Shown here: one piece after another, positions 1 to 8,162 of the stretch
Numbering within the stretch: the stretch's first letter is position 1
How the letters are laid out: each line of letters begins with the position of its first letter
Assembly (NCBI GenBank): GCA_021819725.1
Contig: JAKAQR010000006.1
Location: forward strand, 1-64,000
DNA: 64,000 bases
Direction: 5' to 3'
DNA from: Actinomycetes bacterium
GTDB lineage: Bacteria > Actinomycetota > Acidimicrobiia > Acidimicrobiales > Acidimicrobiaceae
Notes under the pieces: generated by a model
The model's database searches: none
The model's input: only the letters and a program-made list of their open reading frames with translations
Told to the model about the DNA's origin: nothing
Translations under genes and position numbers: made by a program

Positions 1-1337
1 CGATCCACCTCAACGTCACAGGTCTCACAGGTCAGTCTCTTGGCGAGCTTTGCACCCATGAGTCTGCCAGAGCAGTCATGGTGGATCTGCGATGAAGGGA
101 AGAAGCGATCAACGACGACTACCGTTACTCCGGCTCGTTTGGCCTTGTAGGTGAGTGTTGGTCGAAAGCCTCCGAGTCCGGCATCAGATACCGAGCGTCG
201 AAAGGCTCGTCTTCCCATGCTCTGCCTCATTGCAGCGAGATTCAGATCTTCAATATGTACCTCGCCGTAGTTATCCACCAAATAACGAGTTAGCTGGTGG
301 ATACTCTCACGACGGATGTATACGGACTTGCGGTCTAGCTTGGCTTTCGCTCGCCTGTATCCGTTTGAACCGGGTATCCGTCGTGAAAGAGCGCGCCCAA
401 CCCTACGACGCTCGGTAAGCGTTGTACGTAGTGGTGCTGGGTTGGGAAAGACTTCTATATTGCCGTCACTGTCGGCTATCGTTGCTAGCGACCTCAGTCC
501 GAGATCGACACCAGCGCGAACGTTTGGCTTTGATGGAGTCCGACTGGAGGTGACGTTCGTTCTCACTGCGACTTGGCAAGAGACAAACAGTCTCCCCCAT
601 CTCTCGGAGAGCGTGCAGTTGAGCAGACGAGCGTTGTTCTTGGCTAGGTGGCGCTGTATTCTGCGAGTATTCTCTTTAGAACGAAGAGCTCCTATGGTCG
701 GTAGCACGATCGAGCGTCTATCTTCCTCAAATCGCATAGCCCCGGTCATAAACCGTACTCTGTTCTGGTCTTTTCTCTTTGACTTGAACCTCGCAAAGCC
801 AACTTTTCTGCCTCGTCGTCTACCGTTCTTGGAGTCCAACCAGCCAGAGAGCGCCTGTACCAGATCGGCTATACCGGACGAGTATGCCTCTTTGGAGTTC
901 TCTCCCCACCATGGGGCTACTTCGTTCTTCTCTTGGTTCCATTGCTTACGGAGTGCCTCGAGCGTCCATGACGTAGAGAGGTGATCTGCATTCTTCTGCT
1001 TGGCGTCCATGTCGGACTTGACCTTGGCTAGCGCCCAGTTATAGGCGACCCTTCTAGCTCCGAAGTGAGACCGTATGAGTGATGCCTTTTGTGGGTCTTT
1101 GGGCCACTCGACCTCAAAGGATGTCCCCGTGACAGTCCAGCCGCTCGGGACTTGCTCACCAGTGTCATCACAGAGCCGAAACAGCACACTCACTGACTCC
1201 ACCGCAGCTCGGTACTGTTCGAAGTCGCCTTGCAACTGCACCTTTGGTGTTGGTTTGCCATTTTTGACAACGATCACACCACCCGCAATATCAGCTACCT
1301 TCTGCGCCTGTGCCTTTGTCCGCATCATTACAATCAT
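1..1337 (-). CDS. tnpB: IS607-type TnpB RNA-guided nuclease, 3' end missing
   Basis: An open frame runs from ATG at 1337 to the window edge (445 codons visible). It has the TnpB layout: N-terminal region, then RuvC motif I as GVDLGLRSLA (Asp about residue 278), RuvC motif II as HIEDLNLAAM (Glu about 363), then a zinc-ribbon region reading SSQIHHDC ... LTCETC ... VDR at the edge. The third catalytic Asp is expected just outside the window. In the usual SSKTCSxCG ribbon the first ligand is Cys; here the equivalent position appears to be His (HxxC). Family knowledge: TnpB proteins are guide-RNA-directed DNA endonucleases that help retain the transposon; the guide RNA normally overlaps the tnpB 3' end, which is not visible. 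The start overlaps the tnpA stop, implying translational coupling. Confidence 0.85.
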   Translation of the reverse strand, partial: MIVMMRTKAQAQKVADIAGGVIVVKNGKPTPKVQLQGDFEQYRAAVESVSVLFRLCDDTGEQVPSGWTVTGTSFEVEWPKDPQKASLIRSHFGARRVAYNWALAKVKSDMDAKQKNADHLSTSWTLEALRKQWNQEKNEVAPWWGENSKEAYSSGIADLVQALSGWLDSKNGRRRGRKVGFARFKSKRKDQNRVRFMTGAMRFEEDRRSIVLPTIGALRSKENTRRIQRHLAKNNARLLNCTLSERWGRLFVSCQVAVRTNVTSSRTPSKPNVRAGVDLGLRSLATIADSDGNIEVFPNPAPLRTTLTERRRVGRALSRRIPGSNGYRRAKAKLDRKSVYIRRESIHQLTRYLVDNYGEVHIEDLNLAAMRQSMGRRAFRRSVSDAGLGGFRPTLTYKAKRAGVTVVVVDRFFPSSQIHHDCSGRLMGAKLAKRLTCETCDVEVD

Positions 1338-1921
1338 GAGCACGCCGCCTCAATAGCACGTTGTGCTCTGTTGGAGGCCGACCTGCGGCCATAGAGTCGG
1401 GTACACAACGACGTCAACAACTCTGTGACATCGCGGACAAGATCATCATCTACCTCAGCAGAGTCAGCAATCACCAACCTTCTCGATTGCGCGCTGAACG
1501 CAGCCTCCACATAGTCGGCTCCAAACCGGCAGAGGCGATCTCTGTGCTCAGCCAGCATGTTTTCCACCTCTGGATCGCTCAATAGAGACAAAACTTTGCG
1601 TCTATGTCCATTGAGAGCGGAGCCAACTTCGGTTACTACGCGATCTACCGAATACCCATGTTCAGTAGCGAAAGCTAGTACTCGTGCCACTTGTCTGTCT
1701 AGGTCTTGTTTTTGGTCAGAGGAGGATACTCGCGCATAGCCCAGTGACGATCCGTGTTGTGGATCTTCCGATGCTAAATCTCGGACCAGGATGAGCTGGC
1801 CAACCTTGGGTGCTTGGACGGGCATCTTTCCGGTCCGATACCATCTATATGCTGTCAGAGGATGTCTACCCTGGGACAGCGCCCAATCAGCCGAGCAAGA
1901 ATAGCCAATATTAATCGTCAT
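1334..1921 (-). CDS. tnpA: IS607 family serine recombinase (transposase TnpA)
   Basis: About 195 residues. The N-terminal part is a MerR-like winged helix (ALSQGRHPLTAYRWYRTGKM) followed by the resolvase catalytic domain with LGYARVSSSDQKQDLDRQ; the first Ser after YARV (about residue 66) is the expected nucleophile. Further resolvase motifs are GSALNGHRRK and EHRDRLCRFGADY, ending with a helix containing LYGRRSASNRAQRA. It catalyses excision and insertion of the element through a Ser-DNA intermediate. ATG at 1921 is chosen because the protein then begins just before the HTH; the frame stays open to 1975, but that extension would overlap the predicted marR promoter. The stop overlaps the tnpB ATG. 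Confidence 0.85.
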   Translation of the reverse strand: MTINIGYSCSADWALSQGRHPLTAYRWYRTGKMPVQAPKVGQLILVRDLASEDPQHGSSLGYARVSSSDQKQDLDRQVARVLAFATEHGYSVDRVVTEVGSALNGHRRKVLSLLSDPEVENMLAEHRDRLCRFGADYVEAAFSAQSRRLVIADSAEVDDDLVRDVTELLTSLCTRLYGRRSASNRAQRAIEAACS

Positions 1922-1932
1922 AGTACATCTCT

Positions 1933-1985
1933 CTGACAACTGTTGGAACCCTTGTAGCATGGTCGATGAATCCACGGCAATAGGA
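1933..1985 (+). promoter_or_regulatory. Predicted promoter and RBS of the marR gene
   Basis: CTGACA (1933-1938), a 16-base spacer and TAGCAT (1955-1960) resemble a sigma-70-type promoter, followed by AGGAG at 1981-1985, eight bases before the marR ATG. The promoter lies between the divergent tnpA start and marR. Whether it belongs to the host gene or to the end of the insertion sequence cannot be told. Confidence 0.4.
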
Positions 1986-1993
1986 GCATTGAG

Positions 1994-2479
1994 ATGAACC
2001 CGAGCGACAGGTCAGACCGCGACGCTTACCTTGAGGAGATTGAGGAGGGTCTTCGATCGATGATTCGTTGGAGCCGCCGGCACTCATCACAGTTGGCTCA
2101 CGATCTCTATCAAGGCCTAGACCTCACCGCGCTCACCATACTGGCAGCCCTTGCCGACCACCCCGGATCACGATTGACCAGTCTTGCAGAGTCACTCAAA
2201 CTAGACCTGCCTAACGCCAGCCGTCAGACCTCGCTCCTTGAGGCTGCCAAGCTCGTTGAGAAAGCCACTGACCCAAATGATCGACGTTCGACTCTACTAT
2301 CCCTTAGTCCCCAGGGCCAGAAAGTTCTTCACCAGGCACGCCGTGACTCAACCGACTTCATGCACCGTATCTACCAGGATTGGGACACCTCAGAACTTGC
2401 CCACTTCGCCACGATGATCACCAGGACCATTGAGACCATCAATTCGATCAACAGTCCGTTAACAGATCACCACTCCTAG
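1994..2479 (+). CDS. MarR family transcriptional regulator
   Basis: 161 residues. The winged-helix core runs over about residues 45-110, with LTSLAESLKLDLPNASRQ as the DNA-reading helix-turn-helix and the wing signature TDPNDRRSTLLSLSPQGQ. The C-terminal helix (DWDTSELAHFATMITRTIE) is the usual dimerisation helix. MarR proteins bind palindromic operators as dimers and often respond to small aromatic ligands or oxidants; no ligand can be named here. The gene abuts an IS607 element upstream and is convergent with the phosphate transporter gene. RBS AGGAG lies 8 bases before the ATG. Confidence 0.85.
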   Translation: MNPSDRSDRDAYLEEIEEGLRSMIRWSRRHSSQLAHDLYQGLDLTALTILAALADHPGSRLTSLAESLKLDLPNASRQTSLLEAAKLVEKATDPNDRRSTLLSLSPQGQKVLHQARRDSTDFMHRIYQDWDTSELAHFATMITRTIETINSINSPLTDHHS

Positions 2480-2559
2480 AAACCACATCCCACGATCGTC
2501 CCGCACTCACCGCCAAGCATGGCGACTAAGGAGCCGTAATCTTGCCGGTGAGTGCGACC

Positions 2560-2596
2560 AAAAACAGAGGATGGGTGTCGTATGACACCCATCCTC
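2560..2596 (-). terminator. Rho-independent terminator of the MFS transporter gene
   Basis: A perfect 13-bp inverted repeat (2567-2579 with 2584-2596, loop GTAT) reads, on the minus strand, as a GC-rich stem followed by TGTTTTTGG. It lies 28 bp after the transporter stop codon and can also stop transcription from the convergent marR gene. Confidence 0.85.
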
Positions 2597-2624
2597 TCCA
2601 TCATGAGACAAACTGTCTCGGAAC

Positions 2625-4061
2625 TCAGTCTTGCTGTGGAGCGAGGCGATCGGCCGCTTCCCGTACAATCTTCTCGGCATGACGTGCGATGTCGTCCTCG
2701 CCAGAGACATCCTCCATTGAACGATTTGCCGGCTCGGGAAGCACAAGCGTGATCAAGAATCCGATCACCGCCATTCCAAAGGAGAAGTCGAGCGCCCCCG
2801 CCACCCCCAAGTGGCTCTTGATAATCGGGAAGAGGTAGACGCCCAAGAAAGCGCCGAACTTCGCGATACCTGCGGAGAGGCCATGACCGGTGGAGCGTAC
2901 GCTCGTCGGATAGACCTCACCTGCCAGCACAAAGGTCGTCTCGTTTGGTCCGAACTCGGCGAAGAAGTAGCTCACACCAAAGAGCAAGAGGAACGGCAGG
3001 ATCAACGTGGTGATGTTGGGAATGACCCCGATCGCCAGGAAGGCGAGCCCCATGAAGAGGAAGCCAATGAGCTGCAGTCGCTTATGCCCGATCCTGTCCA
3101 TGAACATGGCCGCCAGATAGTATCCGGGTACCGCTGCGACGCTAAAGACGATCAGCTGAAGCGCGATCGCCTCGGTGAGCACATGCGCTCCGGTGCCACC
3201 AAGGACACTCTTGACGATCAGAGGAGCCGAAACCGAGTTCCCATAGTAGGCATAGTCAAAGACGAACCAGGAACCAGCCGTACCCAACAGATAGAGCAGG
3301 TAACGCCGATTGGACAGGAACGCCCCAAGGCTCATGCGCGCTGGCTTGTCATTCGCCCGAGATACGACAAGCTCTCCACCTGAGAATGAGGCCAGATCCC
3401 TCGCCGCAGTGGTGTTGTCTCCACGCACCCGCGAGCTATAGCGGGGGGATTCGGGCATTTTGCGTCGCAGGTAGACAACGGCGAGTGCGGGGACAGCGCC
3501 CAACCCGAGCATCAGTCTCCATGCGATATCGGCGTTCACATTCGCCGAGAGCAGCGCCAGCGCCACCACGTAACCGGCCACGGTTCCAAGGGCCTGCATG
3601 GCGAACACCAAGCCGACCAACTTGCCTCGCGACTTCGTATTCGAGTACTCGCTCATCAGTACTGCCGACATTGGATAGTCACCGCCAACACCGATTCCGA
3701 GGATAAATCGGAAGATCAGGAGCCAGATAAAACTTGGCGAGAAGGCAGAGAGTATGGCCCCAACGACCATCAGCCCAGCCTCGAGGCCATAGACCTTTTT
3801 ACGACCTAACCTGTCGGAGAGTCGCCCAAAGATAATCGCACCAAAGAACGCCGACAACAGGGTGATCGAGTTGATCAGGCCCGTCTCAGAGGCGCTCAGC
3901 CCCCACTGCTTTGCAATGAGCGTCGTGGCGGTGCCGATGATAAAGAGGTCATAGGCATCCGTGAAGAAGCCCATGCCCGCGACAAAAATCGCTCGTGTGT
4001 GAAACCTTGATAGAGGAGCATTGTTCAACGCATCTGAGATGGATTGATTACCGTCGCTCAT
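2625..4061 (-). CDS. MFS transporter, probable phosphate:H+ symporter
   Basis: 478 residues with the 12-helix MFS pattern. After TM2 comes the MFS loop signature GRLSDRLGRKKVYG. The segment GIGVGGDYPMSAVLMSEYSN matches the phosphate:H+ symporter (PHS, TC 2.A.1.9) signature GGDYPLSATxxSE. The central loop is charged (about residues 200-235) and the C-terminus is a soluble acidic tail. It probably imports inorganic phosphate with protons. An upstream array of 11-bp direct repeats resembling a PhoP-binding PHO box (4155-4193) independently supports phosphate as substrate; related family members carry other anions or sugars, so the substrate remains an inference. The ATG at 4061 has AAAGG six bases upstream. 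A strong terminator follows. Confidence 0.85.
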   Translation of the reverse strand: MSDGNQSISDALNNAPLSRFHTRAIFVAGMGFFTDAYDLFIIGTATTLIAKQWGLSASETGLINSITLLSAFFGAIIFGRLSDRLGRKKVYGLEAGLMVVGAILSAFSPSFIWLLIFRFILGIGVGGDYPMSAVLMSEYSNTKSRGKLVGLVFAMQALGTVAGYVVALALLSANVNADIAWRLMLGLGAVPALAVVYLRRKMPESPRYSSRVRGDNTTAARDLASFSGGELVVSRANDKPARMSLGAFLSNRRYLLYLLGTAGSWFVFDYAYYGNSVSAPLIVKSVLGGTGAHVLTEAIALQLIVFSVAAVPGYYLAAMFMDRIGHKRLQLIGFLFMGLAFLAIGVIPNITTLILPFLLLFGVSYFFAEFGPNETTFVLAGEVYPTSVRSTGHGLSAGIAKFGAFLGVYLFPIIKSHLGVAGALDFSFGMAVIGFLITLVLPEPANRSMEDVSGEDDIARHAEKIVREAADRLAPQQD

Positions 4062-4154
4062 CGCATACCTTTCTGTCTAAGCCAACCCCCTCGGCATTCG
4101 AGCCGGAGTTACTACCAGTGTGCCCGCCCTCAGTTGACGCTGTGCGACGATTAC

Positions 4155-4193
4155 GCAACCGGCAAGGGAACTTCAGGTAAACACTGCGTAAAC
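4155..4193 (-). promoter_or_regulatory. PHO-box-like 11-bp direct repeats upstream of the phosphate transporter
   Basis: Read on the minus strand, GTTTAC occurs at 4193-4188 and again at 4182-4177, GTTCCC at 4171-4166 and the weaker GGTTGC at 4160-4155: four units with exact 11-base periodicity. Actinobacterial PhoP binds tandem 11-base direct repeats with a GTTCACC-like core in front of phosphate-starvation genes. The array lies about 95-130 bp upstream of the transporter ATG. Confidence 0.55.
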
Positions 4194-4243
4194 ACGCTTT
4201 GGATCGGTCGGGCGGACATCGATCGACGACTCCTCGCAGCCCG

Positions 4244-5113
4244 TCATGAGGGTTCGATGGCCCGCAACCTGGTGAAGAATTCAAGCGTTATTTCGGCGTT
4301 GTTCATCGAGAACAGATGGATGCCCCGAACTCCGTCGGCGATCGCCATTTGGGCGATCGTGATCGCCGTCTCGAGCGCCTGTGACTGGAATACTGCAGAA
4401 TCGTCAACACCGGAGTCGGGCACCACGGCCGCCCCGTCAGGGGGTGCAATCCCCGCCATCTCCGCCATCCGCTGAAGTTGCTTTGATGAAGATGGGACCA
4501 TGAGGCCCGGGATGACCGGAGTCGTCACACCCCGCTCAATCATCGCCAAACGCAGGTGAGCGAAGGAGGGATACGCAAAGAAAAACTGCGTCAGCCCTAG
4601 GTCAGCGTGAGCCAGCTTCTGCGCTGCAAATTCTCGATCGCTCAGCAGATCGACGGCATCGGGATGGCCATCTGGATGCAGTGCCACCGCGACCGGCAGG
4701 TCACTCTCCTGATGGATCAGTTCAACGAGTTCACTCGCGTAGTGGAGCTCTCCAAGAGGGAGATCCACAGCGCCTTCGAGTGGTGGGTCACCGCGTAAGG
4801 CAAGGATGCCACATGCACCAAGAGCAACGTAACGATGGATAAGCTCGACGAGCTCATCTCGGGTATTCCCAAGACAGGCCAGGTGGGCGACGACCGCAAA
4901 CCCCTCTCCAACAAGCTCTTCGATGAGTGCAATTGTGCGCTCTCGTGAGGAGCCCATGGCACCATAGGTGACGGTGACAAAATCCGGTTGCACCGTCTTT
5001 AGGACGAGCAGAAGTTCCCGAAGTCGAGCCCGCTGGGTCGCACTCCGCGCTGGCCATACCTCGATCGAGTGAATCAGGCTCCTGCGACTTGCAAAACGCT
5101 CAGCCTTGACCAA
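4244..5113 (-). CDS. metF: Methylenetetrahydrofolate reductase (MetF-like)
   Basis: About 289 residues forming a single TIM-barrel domain. Recognisable parts are SIEVWPARS (the EFFPP region of the family), the strand PDFVTVTYGAMGSSRERT, VVAHLACLGNTRDEL, CGILALRGDPP and FFFAYPSF, the usual FAD/folate-binding landmarks. It reduces 5,10-methylene-THF to 5-methyl-THF for methionine synthesis, taking the folate made or interconverted by FolD encoded just upstream; the genes overlap by 14 bp. TTG at 5113 is preferred because AGAGG lies six bases upstream; GTG at 5131 is in frame but lacks an RBS. The last gene of the purine/folate block; no terminator was found after it. Confidence 0.85.
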   Translation of the reverse strand: MVKAERFASRRSLIHSIEVWPARSATQRARLRELLLVLKTVQPDFVTVTYGAMGSSRERTIALIEELVGEGFAVVAHLACLGNTRDELVELIHRYVALGACGILALRGDPPLEGAVDLPLGELHYASELVELIHQESDLPVAVALHPDGHPDAVDLLSDREFAAQKLAHADLGLTQFFFAYPSFAHLRLAMIERGVTTPVIPGLMVPSSSKQLQRMAEMAGIAPPDGAAVVPDSGVDDSAVFQSQALETAITIAQMAIADGVRGIHLFSMNNAEITLEFFTRLRAIEPS

Positions 5114-5963
5114 GTGTTGCCTCTGCCGCACTCACCGCGTTAGCAAGGAGCATCGCCCGTGTCATAGGCCCCACACCTCCAAGACGTGGCGTCATCCAGC
5201 CAGCCACCTCTGCGACCTTCGCATCCACATCCGAGAGAAGCTTGCGTCCTTCGAAAGTGGTGCCCGCACCCACCACCACCGTCCCTGGGCGAACCATCTC
5301 TGTGGTGATGATACCGGGAGAGCCAGCTGCCGCGATGATAACGTCAGCTCCCTGTGTATAGCTCGCCAGGGAGGCTACCCTTGAGTGGACCACCGTCACC
5401 GCCGCATTGAGACCGGGCCGGTTCAGGGTCAAGAGAAGCGCGAGTGGCCGCCCGATGGTGATCCCCCTCCCTACGATCACCACATGCTTCCCGGTCAGGT
5501 CAAGACCGTGTAGTCGCAAGAGTTCGACGATACCCGCAGGAGTGCAAGCAATCACCCTGGGTTCCCCGAGGGCCAAGAGGCCAAGATTCACCGGGTGCAA
5601 GCCATCGACATCCTTCACTGGAGCAACGGCCGCCAACACCGCCTCTTGGTCGAGATGTGAGGGGAGCGGCAGCTGGATAAGGTACGAATGGACACGGTGA
5701 TCCCCGTTGAGCTCATCGATTTTGGCAAGTAACTCCTCCATCGTGACACCGGCATCAAGGCGGTGATCGTAGGAGGTGATGCCGAGCTCCTCACAGTCGG
5801 CGTGCTTCATAGCGACATACCTCGCACTCGGCGCATCATCGCCGACGAGAACAGTGGCTAAGCCCACCGTTATTCCGTGCGTACCGAGTACCCGAATACG
5901 GTCGCGGAGACCCTCTTTCACCTGTTCAGAGGCCCAATTGCCATCCAGTATCCTTGCTGTCAT
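5100..5963 (-). CDS. folD: Bifunctional methylenetetrahydrofolate dehydrogenase/cyclohydrolase FolD
   Basis: About 287 residues, the usual FolD length. The N-terminal catalytic part has YVAMKHADCEELGI, whose Lys is the conserved catalytic residue, and LIQLPLPSHLD. The C-terminal Rossmann part has VIVGRGITIGRPLALLL and GGVGPMTRAMLLANAV. It interconverts methylene-, methenyl- and formyl-THF and so supplies formyl-THF to PurN and PurH encoded upstream. ATG at 5963 is chosen because AAAGGA lies seven bases upstream; an in-frame GTG at 5981 would place that RBS inside the gene. A 60-base gap separates it from purH, suggesting one operon. Confidence 0.93.
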   Translation of the reverse strand: MTARILDGNWASEQVKEGLRDRIRVLGTHGITVGLATVLVGDDAPSARYVAMKHADCEELGITSYDHRLDAGVTMEELLAKIDELNGDHRVHSYLIQLPLPSHLDQEAVLAAVAPVKDVDGLHPVNLGLLALGEPRVIACTPAGIVELLRLHGLDLTGKHVVIVGRGITIGRPLALLLTLNRPGLNAAVTVVHSRVASLASYTQGADVIIAAAGSPGIITTEMVRPGTVVVGAGTTFEGRKLLSDVDAKVAEVAGWMTPRLGGVGPMTRAMLLANAVSAAEATLGQG

Positions 5964-6023
5964 CGATGTTCCTTTGCTCACAATGTTTTCATCTCTCGTA
6001 TCGACGTGAATGATGCAAACGTA

Positions 6024-7511
6024 CTAGTGTCGAAAATGGCGACGTGGCGCAAAGTAGAAGGCGATCCCTGCTCGCTCGGCGATCGCAGCGATCTCGTCAT
6101 CCTTGACCGAACCCGACGGGGCGACGATCGTCGTCACCCCAGCGTCGATTAACGTCTCGAGTCCGTCAGGAAAGGGGAAAAAAGCATCTGAGGCGGCTGC
6201 CCCACCATGAGCTTTACTACCCGCCTTTGTGACTGCAATCTTGCTGGCATCGACCCGCGACGGCTGACCCTGGCCCACTCCCACTGCTGACTGACCCTTG
6301 ACAATGGTGACTGTGTTCGAGGCACCGGCTTGCGCAACAGCGATAGCCAACCATGCATCGGCGAGCTCCGAAGGCGACGCCTCCTTGGATGTGACCAGCC
6401 TGAGTTCCTCTGTCGACTCCAACTCGTCAGCGGGTTGGACCAAATACCCTCCAGCCACTGACCGGATCCCAAGTGTCGATGGCGCTCCTGGGAAAAGAAC
6501 GATACGACTTCGACGTCGCTTGGCAAGGATCAGCTCCTCCGCATGATCGAGCACACCAGGTGCGACGAGTACATCAAACTTTGGACGCTCCAACATCGCC
6601 TGAGCAAGCTCATCCGTCAATGGACGGTTGATGGCGACTACCCCACCAAAGGCCGACAGTGGGTCACCCTCAAAGGCTTCGATGTAGGCGTCGACAATGG
6701 TCCCACGACGGGCTACGCCACAAGGACCCCCGTGCTTGACGATCACACAGGCAGGGTCAGACCCAAGACGCTCGAGCAAACGCTGCGCGGCATCGGCGTC
6801 AAAGATGTTGAGGTAGGAGGGTGCTTCGGTCCCCAGCCATTGCGCGTTACCCCAACCCTCTTGCACGCCATCATCCACATAGAACGCCCCGGATTGATGT
6901 GGATTTTCGCCATAGCGGAGTTCCATCGCCCGTCGCAGATGCAGCACCTTATGTATCGACAACACCGCGGTGTCATCTTCGAGCCAGTTGGCGACTCGAG
7001 CATCATAGGCAGACACATAGGCGAACGCCTTCGCCGCGAGTTGTCGACGATCATCAAGGTTGGTTCCCTCGGCCAAGCGCTCGAGCAGCCAGCCGTAGTC
7101 ATCGGGATCAACAACGACCGTCACGGATGCGAAATTCTTCGCTCCGGCTCTCACGAGTGCGGGGCCTCCAATATCGATGAGTTCAACACTTGGATCTGCA
7201 TCGAAGGGATAGAGGTTGACCACCACAAGGTCAATAGGTGACCATCTCTGCGACCGCAACTCGTCGAGGTGCTCCTCCTTAGAACGATCCGCCAGGATCG
7301 GCCCATGAATAGCGGGGTGGAGGGTCTTGACACGCCCGTCAAAGAGCGAGGGGAAGCCGGTGAGGTCCTCAACCTTGGTGTGTTCGATACCGAGTTGTCT
7401 CAGCGCTTCGGCGGTGCCTCCGCTCGCAATGATCGAGTAGCCAGCCTCCAGAAGCGCTGGAGCCAGCACCTCAATGCCTGTCTTGTCATAGAGTGAGATT
7501 AGGGCCTGCAT
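6024..7511 (-). CDS. purH: Bifunctional AICAR transformylase/IMP cyclohydrolase PurH
   Basis: 495 residues. The N-terminal IMP cyclohydrolase (MGS-like) domain has LISLYDKTGIEVLA and GRVKTLHPAIHGPIL. The AICAR formyltransferase domain has RYGENPHQSGAFY, the catalytic VIVKHGGPCGVA (Lys-His pair), DPLSAFGGVVAINR and SDAFFPFPDGLE, and the protein ends with the typical RHFRH. It carries out the last two steps of IMP synthesis using 10-formyl-THF. It overlaps purN by 13 bp, implying coupled translation, and FolD next in line provides the formyl donor. Confidence 0.97.
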   Translation of the reverse strand: MQALISLYDKTGIEVLAPALLEAGYSIIASGGTAEALRQLGIEHTKVEDLTGFPSLFDGRVKTLHPAIHGPILADRSKEEHLDELRSQRWSPIDLVVVNLYPFDADPSVELIDIGGPALVRAGAKNFASVTVVVDPDDYGWLLERLAEGTNLDDRRQLAAKAFAYVSAYDARVANWLEDDTAVLSIHKVLHLRRAMELRYGENPHQSGAFYVDDGVQEGWGNAQWLGTEAPSYLNIFDADAAQRLLERLGSDPACVIVKHGGPCGVARRGTIVDAYIEAFEGDPLSAFGGVVAINRPLTDELAQAMLERPKFDVLVAPGVLDHAEELILAKRRRSRIVLFPGAPSTLGIRSVAGGYLVQPADELESTEELRLVTSKEASPSELADAWLAIAVAQAGASNTVTIVKGQSAVGVGQGQPSRVDASKIAVTKAGSKAHGGAAASDAFFPFPDGLETLIDAGVTTIVAPSGSVKDDEIAAIAERAGIAFYFAPRRHFRH

Positions 7512-8137
7512 CGCTGCACCTCCTGTTCGAGTTCGTTACGAAAACCATGCTGGAGCCACCACGCGGTCCTTGGAACCGCCCAGCGCTGCGCCGCCACCAC
7601 CACTGAGGGGTACAACCATCGTTCCACCGACTTAATGCGGTCATGGAGCGAGGAAAGGTCATCCTCTGGCTGGATGCGCACGGGCTCTTGGGCGAGGATC
7701 GGCCCCGCATCTACCTCTGGAACCACCAGATGCACGGTCGTGCCTGTCACCTTGACGCCGGTCGCCAGTGCCTGCTCGACCGCGTGCCAACCTGGGAAAC
7801 TCGGCAACAATGATGGATGGGTATTCAGGATTGCGCCTTCGAATTGTTGCAGGACCGATCCACTGAGAATCGTTCCAAATCCCGCGAGCACCACCAGATC
7901 GATGCCAGACCCAGTCAACGAGGCTTTCAGCGCATCGCTATACCGCTCGCGAGCAAATCCACCCTCGTCGCCAAAAAAGGTCTTCCTGTCGAGCAACAGC
8001 GCCTCTATCCCCATCGACTCAGCCACCCCAAGACCACGACACGAGCGGTCGGCGAGCACGAGTGCTGGTGTCACGCCTCGCTGAAGGATCGCCTCCATGA
8101 TCGAACCCACACCAGAGACAAGAACCGCTACACGCAC
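7499..8137 (-). CDS. purN: Phosphoribosylglycinamide formyltransferase PurN
   Basis: 212 residues, standard for GAR transformylase. It shows the N-terminal VAVLVSGVGS phosphate-binding loop, VVLAGFGTIL, the catalytic NTHPSLLPSFPG (Asn and His) and TGTTVHLVVPEVDAGPIL, whose Asp completes the active site. It transfers a formyl group from formyl-THF to GAR in purine synthesis. The GTG start at 8137 has no strong RBS, and translation may depend on coupling from sucD, whose stop is 25 bases upstream. The C-terminal 25 residues are unremarkable. Confidence 0.93.
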   Translation of the reverse strand: MRVAVLVSGVGSIMEAILQRGVTPALVLADRSCRGLGVAESMGIEALLLDRKTFFGDEGGFARERYSDALKASLTGSGIDLVVLAGFGTILSGSVLQQFEGAILNTHPSLLPSFPGWHAVEQALATGVKVTGTTVHLVVPEVDAGPILAQEPVRIQPEDDLSSLHDRIKSVERWLYPSVVVAAQRWAVPRTAWWLQHGFRNELEQEVQRCRP

Positions 8138-8162
8138 GCCGACAGGCTACCCGATTTGGGTG

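Larger units (their letters stand above)
1..1921 (-). mobile_element. IS607-family insertion sequence, partial
   Basis: A serine-recombinase transposase gene (tnpA) is followed on the same strand by tnpB with a 4-base ATGA overlap, the arrangement typical of IS607 elements. The tnpB 3' end and the distal end of the element lie outside the window. IS607 elements have no terminal inverted repeats, so the end near tnpA cannot be placed exactly; it lies between about 1921 and the marR ribosome binding site at 1981. The tnpA reading frame is intact and the visible part of tnpB is open, so the element may be recent or active. Confidence 0.85.
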
